64,000 nt of DNA from Symsagittifera roscoffensis (Eukaryota > Xenacoelomorpha > Acoela > Convolutidae). Below the pieces are notes generated by a model, which saw only the letters and a program-made list of their open reading frames with translations, was not told where the DNA came from and searched no databases. Position numbers and translations under genes: made by a program. Of this stretch, positions 45,796-57,850 are shown one piece after another (position 1 is the first letter of the stretch; each line of letters starts with the position of its first letter). The DNA lies in NCBI RefSeq assembly GCF_963678635.1, contig NC_087065.1:35457807-35521806 (forward strand). Reading direction: 5' to 3'.

Positions 45796-46299
45796 AGCTC
45801 TTGCAAGGTTCGATCTCAATTCTTGCCAGGATCGATGTTACCTCCTACCAGGTTCGATCTCAATTCCTGTCAGGTTCGGTCTCATGTCCTACCTTAAACT
45901 TAACTACGATCTCAACTGGTGCCAAGTCCAGCCGCAATTCCTACCTTATGTTCAACTTTTAGCTAAAATCCTGCCATTTCGATCTCAATTCCTGCAACTC
46001 CTTCGATCTCATTTCATGTTAGCTTGATTCTCAGTTCCTGCCAGGTTCGACCTGAAAAACTGTCAGGTTCGATCTTAATTCCTGCCGATCTCAATTTATT
46101 CCAGGTTCGACATCAGTTCCTCTCAGGTTCGGTCTCAATTCCAGCTCTAAGTTCAATTTCGATCTCAATTCTTGGCAGGTTTGGTCTCAATTTCTGCCTT
46201 GCACCCAACTTCGATATCAATTCTTGTCATTTCCCTCGATCTGAACTCCTGTTAGTTTCGATCTCAATTCCTATCACGTTCGATCAATTCATTTAACAG

Positions 46300-49200
46300 G
46301 TGCTCAACAGCGAGTTCAATCTCAATTACAAATGACAATTGAGCTATCAGTCGAAAGTACAAACGTTCGGTTTCACTTCCTACCAGTTTACTATAAAAGT
46401 GAATCGCAAGTCCTGCCCCCAATCAACCGCCAACTTCGATATCAATTCCTGTCAATATGCAACTAACTTCGATCACAATTCCTGCCAGGTTTGACCTCAA
46501 TCCCTGCACTATTCAATCACAATTCCTGCCAGGTTCGATCTTACTTCCTACCAGGTTTGATTTCAATTACTGTTAGGTTCGATCTCAATTCCTGCCCAGT
46601 TCGATCTCATTCCTATCAAATTCGGTATCAATTCCTGCCTTGAACCCATCAACGATCTCAATTCCTTTAACAGGTGCTCATCAGTGAGTTCAATGTTAAT
46701 TCCTACCATTTTACTATAAAAATCAATAGCAACTCCTGCCCCCAATTAACCGCCAACTTCAATATCAATTTCTGCCAACAAAAACCTAACTTCGGTCTCA
46801 ATTCCTTCCAGGTTCGATCTCAATCACGGCAATGTTCCATCACAATTCCAGTCAGGTTTGATCTTACTTCCTATCAGGTTTGATTTCAATTCCTGTCAGG
46901 TTCGATCTCAATTCCTACCTAATTTGATCTCAGTTCCTGTCAAGTTCGGTCTTTATTCCTGCCAGGTTCATTCTCATTTCTGCCAGGTTCATTTTTACTT
47001 CCTGTCAGGTCGATCTCAACTCCTGTCAGGTTTGATCTCAATTCCTGTCAGGTTCGGTCTCAATTCCTGCCTTACACCAAACTCTGATCTCAATTCCAAT
47101 CAAGTTCGGTCTCAATTCCTGCCTTGAACCCAACAACAATCTCAATTCATTTAACTGGTGCTCAAGAGCGAGGTCAATCTCAATTACAAATAACAAATGA
47201 TGCATCAGTCGAAAATCCAAACATTCGGTCTCAATTCCTACCAGTTTCCTGTAAAAGTCAATCGCAACTCCTGCCCCCAGTTGACCGCCAACTTCGATAT
47301 CAATTTCTGCCAATATGCCCCTAACTTCAATCTCAATTCCTGTCACTTTGATCTATATCATGTCAACACCTTCGAGGTTCGGTCTCAATCTCTGCCAGGT
47401 TCGATCTCAATTCCTGTCAGGTTCGGTCTCACGTCCTGCCTAAAACTTAACTACGCTCTCAATTAGTGCCAAGTCTAATAGCAATTCCTGCCTTAGACCC
47501 AACTTCTTTCTAAATTTCTGTCATTTCGATCTCAATTACAGCAATTCCTTTGATCTCAATTCCTGTTAGGTTGATTCTCAGTTCCTGCCAGGTTCGATCT
47601 GAAATCCTGTCAGGTTCGATTTCACTTTCCGCCAGCTTCAATTTCACTTCCTGCCAGGTTCGATCTCAACTTCTTCCAGGTTCGACCTCAATTCATCTCA
47701 GATTCGGGCTCAATTCCGGCTTTAAGCTCAATTTCGATCTCAATTCCTGTCAGGTTTGGTCTCAATTTCTGCCTTGCATTCAGTTCCGATATCAATTCCT
47801 GCCATTTCCCTCGAACTGAATTCCTGTTAATTTCGATCTCAATTCCTATCAAATTCGGGCTCAATTCCTGCCCGTTTACTATAAAAACCAATCGCAACTT
47901 CTGCCCCCAACTAACCGCCAACTGCGATATCAATTCCTGCCAATATGCAGCTAACTTCGATCAAAATTCTTGCCAGGTGTCATCTCAATCCCTGCATTGT
48001 TCAATCACAATTCCTGCCATGTTTGATGTCAATTCCTGTTAGGTTCGTTCTCAATTGCTGCCCAGTTCGATCTCAGTTCCTATCAAGTTCGGCCTCAATT
48101 CCTACTATTTTACAATAAAAAAATCAATCGCAACTCCTGCCCCCAATTAACCGCCAACTTCGACATCAAGTTTTGCCAATATGCACATAACTTCGAACTC
48201 AGTTCCTGCCAGGTTAGATCTCAATCCCTGCACTGTTCAATCACAACTCCTGCCATGTTTGATCTTACTTCCTACCAAATTTGATGTCAATTCCTGTTAG
48301 GTTCGTTCTCAATTGCTGCCCAGTTCGATCTCAGTTCCTATCAAGTTCGGCCTCAATTCCTGCCTTGAACCCAACAAAGATCTCAATTCCTTTAACAGGT
48401 GCTCACCAGTGAGTTCAATCCCAATTACAAATAACAAAAGAGCTATCAGCCGAAAATCCGAACGCTCGTTCTCAATTCCTACCAGCCTACTATAAAAATC
48501 AATCGCAACTCCTGCCCCCAATTAGCCGCCAACTTCGATATCAATTTCTGCCAATATGCCCTTAACTTCGATCACAATTCCTGCTAGGTTTGACCTCAAT
48601 CCCTGCACTTTTCAATCACAATTCCTGCCACGTTTGATCTTAATTCCTACCAGGTTCAATTTTAATTCCTGCTAGGTTCGATCTCAATTCCTGCCCAGTT
48701 CGATCTCAGTTCTTATCAAGTTCGGTATCAATTCCTGCCTTGAACCCAACAAAGATCTCAATTCCTTCAACAGGTGCTCACCAGTGAGTTCAATCTCAAT
48801 TACAAATAACAAAAGAGCTATCAGCCGAAAATCGAAACGTTCGGTCTCAATTCCTACTATTTTACAATAAAAAAATCAATCGCAACTCCTGCCCCCAATT
48901 AACCGCCAACTTCGACATCAAATTCTGCCAATATGCACATAACTTCGAACTCAGTTCCTGCCAGGTTCGATCTCAATCCCTGCACTGTTCAATCACAATT
49001 CCTGCCATGTTTGATCTTACTTCCTACCAAGTTCGATTTCAATTCCTGTCACGTTCGATCTCAATTCCTGTCTAATTTGATCTCAGTTCCTGTCAAGTTT
49101 GGTCTCTATTCCTGCCAGGTTCAATCTTAATTCTGCCAGGTTCAATTTTACTTCCTGTCTATTTACACCAAATTTGATGTCAATTCCTGTTAGGTTCGTT

Positions 49201-52200
49201 CTCAATTGCTGCCCAGTTCGATCTCAGTTCCTATCAAGTTCGGCCTCAATTCCTGCCTTGAACCCAAAAACGATCTCAATTCCTTTAACAGGAGCTCACC
49301 AGTGAGTTCAATCCCAATTACAAATAACAAAAGAGCTATCAGCCGAAAATCCAAACGTTCGGTCTCAATTCCTACCATTTTACTATAAAAATCAATAGCA
49401 ACTCCTGCCCCCAATTAACCGCCAACTTCGATATCAATTTCTGCCAATATAAACCTAACTTCGAACTCAATTCCTGCCAGGTGCGATCTCAGTCCCTGCA
49501 ATGTTCAATCACAATTCCTGCCAGGTTTGATATTACTTCCTACCAGGTTCAATTTTAATTCCTGCTAGGTTCGATCTCAATTCCTGCCCAGTTTAATCTC
49601 AGTTCCTGTCAAGTTCGGTCTCTATTTCTGCCAGGTTCATTTTTACTTCCTGTCAGGTCAATCTCAGCTCCTGTCAGGTTTGATCTCAATTCCTGTCAGG
49701 ATCGGTCTCAATTCTTGCCTTACATCAAACTCCGATCTCAATTCCAATCAAGTTCGGTCTCAATTCCTGCCTCGAACCCAACAACAATCTCAATTCATTT
49801 AACTGGTGCTCACGAGCGAGGTCAATCTCAATTACAAATAACAATTGATGCATCAGTCGAAAATCCAAACATTCGGTCTCAATTCCTACCAGTTTCCTGT
49901 AAAAGTCAATCGCAACTCCTGCCACCAGTTGACCGCCAACTTCGATATCAATTTCTGCCAATATGCCCCTAACTTCAATCTCAATTCCTGTCACTTTGAT
50001 CTAAATCATGTCAACACCTTCGATGTCATTTCCCATTAGGTTCGGTCTCAATCTCTGCCAGGTTCGATCTCAATTGCTGTCAGGTTCGGTCTCACGTCCT
50101 GCCTTAAACTTAACTACGCTCTCAATTAGTGCCAAGTCTAATCGCAATTCCTGCCTTAGACCCAACTTCTGTCTAAATTCTTGTCATTTCGATCTCAATT
50201 ACTGCAATTCCTTTGATCTCAATTCCTGTTAGGTTGATTCTCAGTTCCTACCAGGTTCGATCTGAAATCCTGTCAGGTTCGATTACACTTCCTGCCAGGT
50301 TCGATTTCACTTCCTGCCAGGTTCGATCTCAACTTCTTCCAGGTTCGACCTCAATTCATCTCAGATTCGTGCTCAATTCGGGCTTTAAGCTCAATTTCGA
50401 TCTCAATTCCTGTCAGGTTTGGTCTCAATGTCTGCCTTGCATTCAGTTCCGATATCAATTCCTGCCATTTCCCTCGAACTGAATTCCTGTTAATTTTGAT
50501 CTCAATTCCTATCAAATTCGGTCTCAATTCCTGCCAGTTTACTATAAAAACCAATCGCAACTTCAGCCTCCAATTAACCGCCAACTGCGATATCAATTCG
50601 TGCCAATATGCAGCTAACTTCGATCAAAATTCTTGCCAGGTGTCATCTCAATCCCTGCACTGTTCAATCACAATTCCTGCCATGTTTGATCTTACTTCCT
50701 ACCAAATTTGATGTCAATTCCTGTAAGGTTTGTTCTCATTTGCTGCCCAGTTCGATCTCAGTTCCTATCAAGTTCGGCCTCAATTCTTGCCTTGAACCCA
50801 ACAATGATCTCAATTCCTTTAAGAGGTGCTCACCAGTGAGTTCAATCCCAATTACAAATAACAAAAGAGCTATCAGTCGAAAATCCGAACGTTCGTTCTC
50901 AATTCCTACCAGCTTACTATAAAAATCAATCGCAACTCCTACCACCAACTAACCGCCAACTTCGATATCAAATTCTGCCAATATGCACCTAACTTCGATC
51001 TCAATTCCTGCCAGGTTCAATCTCAATCCCTGCAACGGTCAATCACAATTCCTGCCAGGTTTGATCTTACTTCCTACCAGGTTCAATTTCAATTCCTGTT
51101 AGGTTCGATTTAAATTCCTGCCCAGTTCGATCTCAGTTCTGCGAGGTTCTCTTTTACTTCCTGCCAGGTTCGATCTCAGCTCCTGTAAGATTTGATCTCA
51201 ATTCCTGTCAGGTTCGGTCTCAATTCCTGCCTTACATCAAACTCCGGTCTCAATTCCTATCAAGTTCGGTCTCAATTCCTGCCTTGAACCCAACAATGAT
51301 CTCAATTCCTTTAACAGGTGCTCACCAGTGAGTTCAATCCCAATTACAAATAACAAAAGAGCTATCGGCCGAAAATCCGAACGTTCGTTCTCAATTCCTA
51401 CCAGCTTACTATAAAAATCAATCGCAACTCCTGCCACCAACTAACGCCAACTTCGATATCAAATTCTGCCAATAAGCACCTAACTTCGATCTCAATTCCT
51501 GCCAGGTTCGATCTCAATCCCTGCAACGTTAAACCATAATTCCTGCCAGGTTTGATCTTACTTCCTACCAGGTTCAATTTCAATTCCTGTTAGGTTCGAT
51601 CTAAATTCCTGCCAAGTTCGATCTCAGTTCTGCGATGTTCATTTTTACTGTCTGTCAGGTTCGATCTCAGCTCCTGTCAGATTTGATCTCAATTCCTGTC
51701 AGGTTCGGTCTCACGTCCTGCCTTAAACTTAACTACGCTCTCAATTAGTGCCAAGTCTAGCCGCAATTCCTGCCTTAGACCCAATTTCTGTCTAAATTCC
51801 TGTCATTTCCATCTCAATTACTGCAATTCCTTTGATCTCAATTCCTGTTAGGTTGATTCTCAGTTCCTGCCAGGTTCGATCTGAAATCCTGTCAGGTTCG
51901 ATTTCACTTCCTGCCAGCTTCGATTTCACTTCCTGCCAGATTCGATCTCAACTTCTTCCAGGTTCGACCTCAATTCATCTCAGATTCGGGCTCAATTCCG
52001 GCTTAAGCTCAATTTCGATCTCAATTCCTGTCAGGATGGTCTCAATTTCTGCCTTGCATTCAGTTCCGATATCAATTCCTGCCATTTCCCTCGAACTGAA
52101 TTCCTATTAATTTTGATCTCAATTTCTATCAAATTCGGTCTCAATTCCTGCCAGTTTACTATAAAAACCAATCGCAACTTCTGCCCCCAATTAACCGCCA

Positions 52201-52844
52201 ACTGCGATATCAATTCCTGCCAATATGCAGCTAACTTCGATCAAAATTCTTGCCAGGTGTCATCTCAATCCCTGCACTGTTCAATCACAATTCCTACCAT
52301 GTTTGATCTTACTTCCTACCAAATTTGATGTCAATTCCTGTTAGGTTTGTTCTCAATTGCTGCCCAGTTCGATCTCAGTTCCTATCAAGTTCGGCCTCAA
52401 ATCTTGCCTTGAACCCAACAACGATCTCAATTCCTTTAACAGGTGCTCACCAGTGAGTTCAATCCCAATTACAAATAACAAAAGAGCTATCAGCCGAAAA
52501 TCCGAACGTTCTATCTCAATTCCTACCAGCTTACTATAAAAATCAATCGCAAGTCCTGCCACCAACTAACCGCCAACTTCGATATCAAATTCTGCCAATA
52601 TGCACCTAACTTCGATCACAATTCCTGCCCAGTTCGATCTCAGTTCTGCGAGGTTCATTTTTACTTCCTGTCAGGTTCGATCTCAGCTCCTGTCAGATTT
52701 GATCTCAATTCCTGTCAGGTTCGGTCTCACGTCCTGCCTTAAACTTAACTACGCTCTCAATTAGTGCCAAGTCTAGCCGCAATTCCTGCCTTAGACCCAA
52801 CTTCTGTCTAAATTCCTGTCATTTCGATCTCAATTACTGCAATT
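46300..52844. repeat. 22-bp satellite with about 2.66-kb and 1.62-kb long-period repeats
   Basis: Equivalent points 47,550 and 50,213, and 47,688 and 50,351, are 2,663 bases apart; 50,213 and 51,832 are 1,619 apart. These units resemble the module-bearing 2,622-bp unit, but at the place where the module would begin (GCAATT near 47,545, 50,205 and 51,825) they run straight on into satellite (CCTTTGATCTC). They are therefore module-free counterparts. Confidence 0.75.
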
Positions 52845-53666
52845 CTCAGTCAGGAATTTTCAGTCAATTGCAAAGCATTTTGATGAAGTTGCGGTTGTAG
52901 TTCGCTGTAGTCTACGTCGTAAGAGACCGTAGCATTGCATCGTTTCTGAAGACAGACCGGCGTTTTTTATGGAAAAGTTCAAATAGTCGGGAAAAGTTCT
53001 TACCAAAAACATTTCTTTCCTTCATGTGTTGTCTTTTTTCAGAAAAGAATTTATAAGTTTTTAAAGGGTGTAGGCAACTACAACACATTTTTCTATATTC
53101 TTAAAATAGTTTGAAGCTGCTACTTTTTGAAATTAAAAATTTTGATGTACATTTTAAGTTTTTTGTCGTGCAGTTAGAAGATTTTAAACGTTTTCTATGA
53201 AAACGTATCTTTTGGAAAATAATTAGGAGTTTATATTTCTGTTTATGTTGGAAAATAATTAGCAGTTTATATTTCTGTTATTGTTTAGCTCTAAGATCTT
53301 CCTAAGGTTTGAAGATCTTAGAGCTAGGGTCAAAATTGAAACAAGTCTACATAAATCGACGCACTACAGGAATACTAGGGACGCTTTTTACATCAACTTT
53401 GTCGAACGCCGAAGGAATCGCTGAATTTCGAAAAAAAATTGTCTGCCGACAGACATAACTTTGTGCCAATCAAAAACACTCCCCCCGGTTGTGCAAATTG
53501 AGGAGCTTCATCATCAACACGGTCAACCGTAGCTCGTACGGTCTTCAGAAAAAACCGATTTAACGCAGACTCAAAACCAATAGAGAAGACACATGAACGC
53601 ACAAAAAAGCATCTGTCACAGCAGCGAACGAGAAAAATAGATATTTGACCGACGTTTTTACAGCTC
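52845..53666. repeat. Non-satellite hairpin module, copy 3
   Basis: Starts CTCAGTCAGGAATTTTCAG at 52,845 and ends about 53,666, where satellite resumes (CAGCTCTTGTCAGG). The 16-bp hairpin at 53285-53325 is perfect. The 36-base direct repeat is present with one change (TTAGCAG). A small deletion (AAAAAGTAC lost near 53,602) and substitutions extend the minus-strand frame to 99 codons (53692-53393), another sign that the frame is not constrained. Confidence 0.85.
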
Positions 53667-55600
53667 TCAGCTCTTGTCAGGTTTGATCTCAATTCCTGTC
53701 AGGTTCGGTCTCAATTCCTGCCTTACACCAGTTTCCGATCTCAATTCCTATCAAGTTCGATCTCAATTCCTGCCTTGAACCCAACAACGATCTCAGTTCA
53801 TTTAACAGGTGCTCACGAGCGAGGTCAATCTCAATTACAAATAACAATTGAGCTATCGGTCGAAAATCCAAACATTCGGTCTCAATTCCTACCAGTTTCC
53901 TGTAGAAGTCAATCGCAACTCCTGCCCCCAGTTGATTGCCAACTTCGATATCGATTTCTGCCAATATGCCTCTAACTTCAATCTTAATTCCTGTCACTTT
54001 GATCTAATTCCTGTCAACACTTTCGATGTCATTTCCCTTTAGTTTCGGTCTCAATTTCTGCCAGGTTCGATCTCAATTCCTGTCAGGTTCGAGCTCAAGT
54101 CCTGCCTTAAACTTAACTACGCTCTCAATCAGTGCCAAGTTTAGCCGCAATTCCTGCCTTAGACCCAACTTCTGTCTAAAGTCCTGTCATTTCAATCTCA
54201 ATTACTGCAATTCCTTCGATCTCAATTCCTGTTTCCTGCCAGGTTCGATCTCAACTTCTTCCAGGTTCGACCTCAATTCATCTCAGGTTCGGGCTCGATT
54301 CCGGCCTTAAGCTCAATTTCGATCTCAATTCCTGTCAGGTTTGGTCTCAATTTCTGCCATGCATTCAGTTTCGATATCAATTCCTGCCATTTCCCCCGAA
54401 CTGAATTCCTGTTAATTTCGATCTCAATTCCTATCAAATTCGGTCTCAATTCCTGCCAGTTTACTATAAAAACCAATCGCAACTTCTGCCCCCAATTAAC
54501 CGCCAATTGCAATATCAGTTCCTGCCAATATCAGCCGAAAATCTGAACGTTCGTTCTCAATTCCTACCAGCTTACTATAAAAACCAATCGCAACTCCAGC
54601 CACCAACTAACCGCCAACTTCGATATCAAATTCTGCCAATATGCACCTAACTTCGATCTAAATTCCTACCCAGTTCGATCTCAGTTCTGTGAGGTTCATT
54701 TTTACTTCCTGTCAGGTTCGATCTCAGCTCCTGTTAGATTTGATCTCAATACCTGTCAGGTTCGGTCTCAATTCCTGCCTTACATCAAACTCCGGTCTCA
54801 ATTCCTATCAAGTTCGGTCTCAATTCCTGCCTTGAACCCAACAACGATCTCAATTCCTTTAACAGGTGCTCACTAGTGAGTTCAATCCCAATTACAAATA
54901 ACAAAAGAGCTATCAGCCGAAAATCTGAACGTTCGTTCTCAATTCCTACCAGCTTACTATAAAAATCAATCGCAACTCCTGCCACCAACTAACCGCCAAC
55001 TTCGATATCAAATTCTGCCAATAAGCACCTAACTTCGATCTAAATTCCTGTCCAGTTCGATCTCAGTTCTGCGAGGTTCATTTTTACTTCCTGTCAGGTT
55101 CGATCTCAGCTCCTGTTAGATTTGATCTCAATACCTGTCAGGTTCGGTCTCAATTCCTGCCTTACATCAAACTCCGGTCTCAATTACTATCAAGTTCGGT
55201 CTCAATTCCTGCCTTGAACCCAACAACGATCTCAATTCCTTTAACAGGTGATCACCAGTGAGTTCAATCCCAATTACAAATAACAAAAGAGCTATCAGCC
55301 GAAAATCCGAACGTTCGTTCTCAATTCCTACCAGCTTACTATAAAAATCAATCGCAACTCCTGCCACCAACTAACCGCCAACTTCGATCTCAATTCCTGC
55401 CAGGTTCGATCTCAATCCCTGCAACGTTAAATCACAATTCCTGCCAGGTTTGATCTTACTTCCTTCCAGGTTCAATTTCAATTCCTGTTAGGTTCGATCT
55501 AAATTCCTGCCCAGTTCGATCTCAGTTCTGCGAGGTTCATTTTTACTTCCTGTCAGGTTCGATCTCAGCTCCTGTCAGATTTGATCTCAATTCCTGTCAG
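53667..55600. repeat. 22-bp satellite with a 382-bp repeat (two units)
   Basis: Equivalent points 54,785 and 55,167, and anchors 54,861 and 55,243, are 382 bases apart. The anchors are of the second type (CACTAGTGAG / CACCAGTGAG, AAAAGAGCTATCAGCC). The block leads into the 538-bp repeats. Confidence 0.8.
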
Positions 55601-57850
55601 GTTCGGTCTCACATCCTGCCTTAAACTTAACTACGCTCTCAATTAGTGCCAAGTCTAGCCGCAATTCCTGCCTTAGACCCAATTTCTGTCTAAATTCCTG
55701 TCATTTCGATCTCAATTACTGCAATTCCTTTGATCTCAATTCCTGTTAGGTTGATTCTCAGTTCCTGCCAGGTTCGATCTGAAATCCTGTCAGGTTCGAT
55801 TTCACTTCCTGCCAGGTTCGATTTCACTTCCTGCCAGGTTCGATCTCAACATCTTCCAGGTTCGACCTCAATTCAACTCAGATTCGGGCTCAATTCCGGC
55901 TTTAAGCTCAATTTCGATCTCAATTCCTGTCAGGTTTGGTCTCAATTTCTGCCTTGCATTCAGTTCCGATATCAATTCCTGCCATTTCCCTCGAGCTGAA
56001 TTCCTGTTAATTTTGATCTCAATTCCTATCAAATTCGGTCTCAATTCCTGCCAGTTTACTATAAAAACCAATCGCAACTTCTGCCCCCAATTAACCGCCA
56101 ACTGCGATATCAATTCCTGCCAATATGACGCTAACTTCGATCAAAATTCTTACCAGGTGTCATCTCAATCCCTGCAACGTTAAATCACAATTCCTGCCAG
56201 GTTTGATCTTACTTCCTACCAGGTTCAATTTCAATTCCTGTTAGGTTCGATCTAAATTCCTGCACAGTTCGATCTCAGTTCTGCGAGGTTCATTTTTACT
56301 TCCTGTCAGGTTCGATCTGAAATCCCGTCAGGTTCGATTTCACTTCCTGCCAGGTTCGATTTCACTTCCTGTCAGGTTCGATCTCAACATCTTCCAGGTT
56401 CGACCTCAATTCATCTCAGATTCGGGCTCAATTCCGGCTTTAAGCTCAATTTCGATCTCAATTCCTGTCAGGTTTGGTCTCAATTTCTGCCTTGCATTCA
56501 GTTCCGATATCAATTCCTGCCATTTCCCTCGAGCTGAATTCCTGTTAATTTTGATCTCAATTCCTATCAAATTCGGTCTCAATTCCTGCCAGTTTACTAT
56601 AAAAACCAATCGCAACTTCTGCCCCCAATTAACCGCCAACTGCGATATCAATTCCTGCCAATATGCAGCTAACTTCGATCAAAATTCTTACCAGGTGTCA
56701 TCTCAATCCCTGCAACGTTAAATCACAATTCCTGCCAGGTTTGATCTTACTTCCTACCAGGTTCAATTTCAATTCCTGTTAGGTTCGATCTAAATTCCTG
56801 CACAGTTCGATCTCAGTTCTGCGAGGTTCATTTTTACTTCCTGTCAGGTTCGATCTGAAATCCCGTCAGGTTCGATTTCACTTCCTGCCAGGTTCGATTT
56901 CACTTCCTGTCAGGTTCAATCTCAACATCTTCCAGGTTCGACCTCAATTCATCTCAGATTCGGGCTCAATTCCGGCTTTAAGCTCAATTTCGATCTCAAT
57001 TCCTGTCAGGTTTGGTCTCAATTTCTGCCTTGCATTCAGTTCCGATATCAATTCCTGCCATTTCCCTAGAGCTGAATTCCTGTTAATTTTGATCTCAATT
57101 CCTATCAAATTCGGTCTCAATTCCTGCCAGTTTACTATAAAAACCAATCGCAACTTCTGCCCCCAATTAACCGCCAACTGCGATATCAATTCCTGCCAAT
57201 ATGCAGCTAACTTCGATCAAAATTCCTACCAGGTGTCATCTCAATCCCTGCAACGTTAAATCACAATTCCTGCCAGGTTTGATCTTACTTCCTACCAGGT
57301 TCAATTTCAATTCCTGTTAGGTTCGATCTAAATTCCTGCACAGTTCGATCTCAGTTCTGCGAGGTTCATTTTTACTTCCTGTCAGGTTCGATCTGAAATC
57401 CCGTCAGGTTCGATTTCACTTCCTGCCAGGTTCGATTTCACTTCCTGTCAGGTTCGATCTCAACATCTTCCAGGTTCGACCTCAATTCATCTCAGTTTCG
57501 GGCTCAATTCCGGCTTTAAGCTCAATTTCGAACTCAATTCCTGTCAGGTTTGGTCTCAATTTTTGCCTTGCATTCAGTTCCGATATCAATTCCTGCAATT
57601 TCCCTCGAACTGAATTCCTGTTAATTTTGATCTCAATTCCTATCAAATTCGGTCTCAATTCCTGCCAGTTTACTATAAAAACCAATCGCAACTTCTGCCC
57701 CCAATTAACCGCCAACTGCGATATCAATTCCTGCCAATATGCAGCTAACTTCGATCAAAATTCTTGCCAGGTGTCATCTCAATCCCCGCACTGTTCAATC
57801 ACAATTCCAGCCATGTTTGATCTTACTTCCTACCAAATTTGATGTCAATT
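55600..57850. repeat. 538-bp higher-order repeat block A, about 4 units
   Basis: Equivalent points 55,868, 56,406, 56,944 and 57,482 are spaced 538 bases. Units are almost identical, with single differences such as CTCGAGC versus CTAGAGC near 57,067. They include a partial anchor with TTTACTATAAAAACCAATCGC but lack the AGGTGCTCAC part in most units. Confidence 0.9.

Larger units (their letters stand above)
42144..47390. repeat. 2,622-bp segmental tandem duplication (two units)
   Basis: The hairpin of the embedded module starts at 42,783 and again at 45,405 (distance 2,622). Flanking satellite keeps the same register on both sides (for example 43,716 and 46,340; 42,966 and 45,589). Each unit consists of one non-satellite module of about 825 bases plus about 1.8 kb of satellite with two anchors. 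The units differ by scattered substitutions and small indels. Confidence 0.85.
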
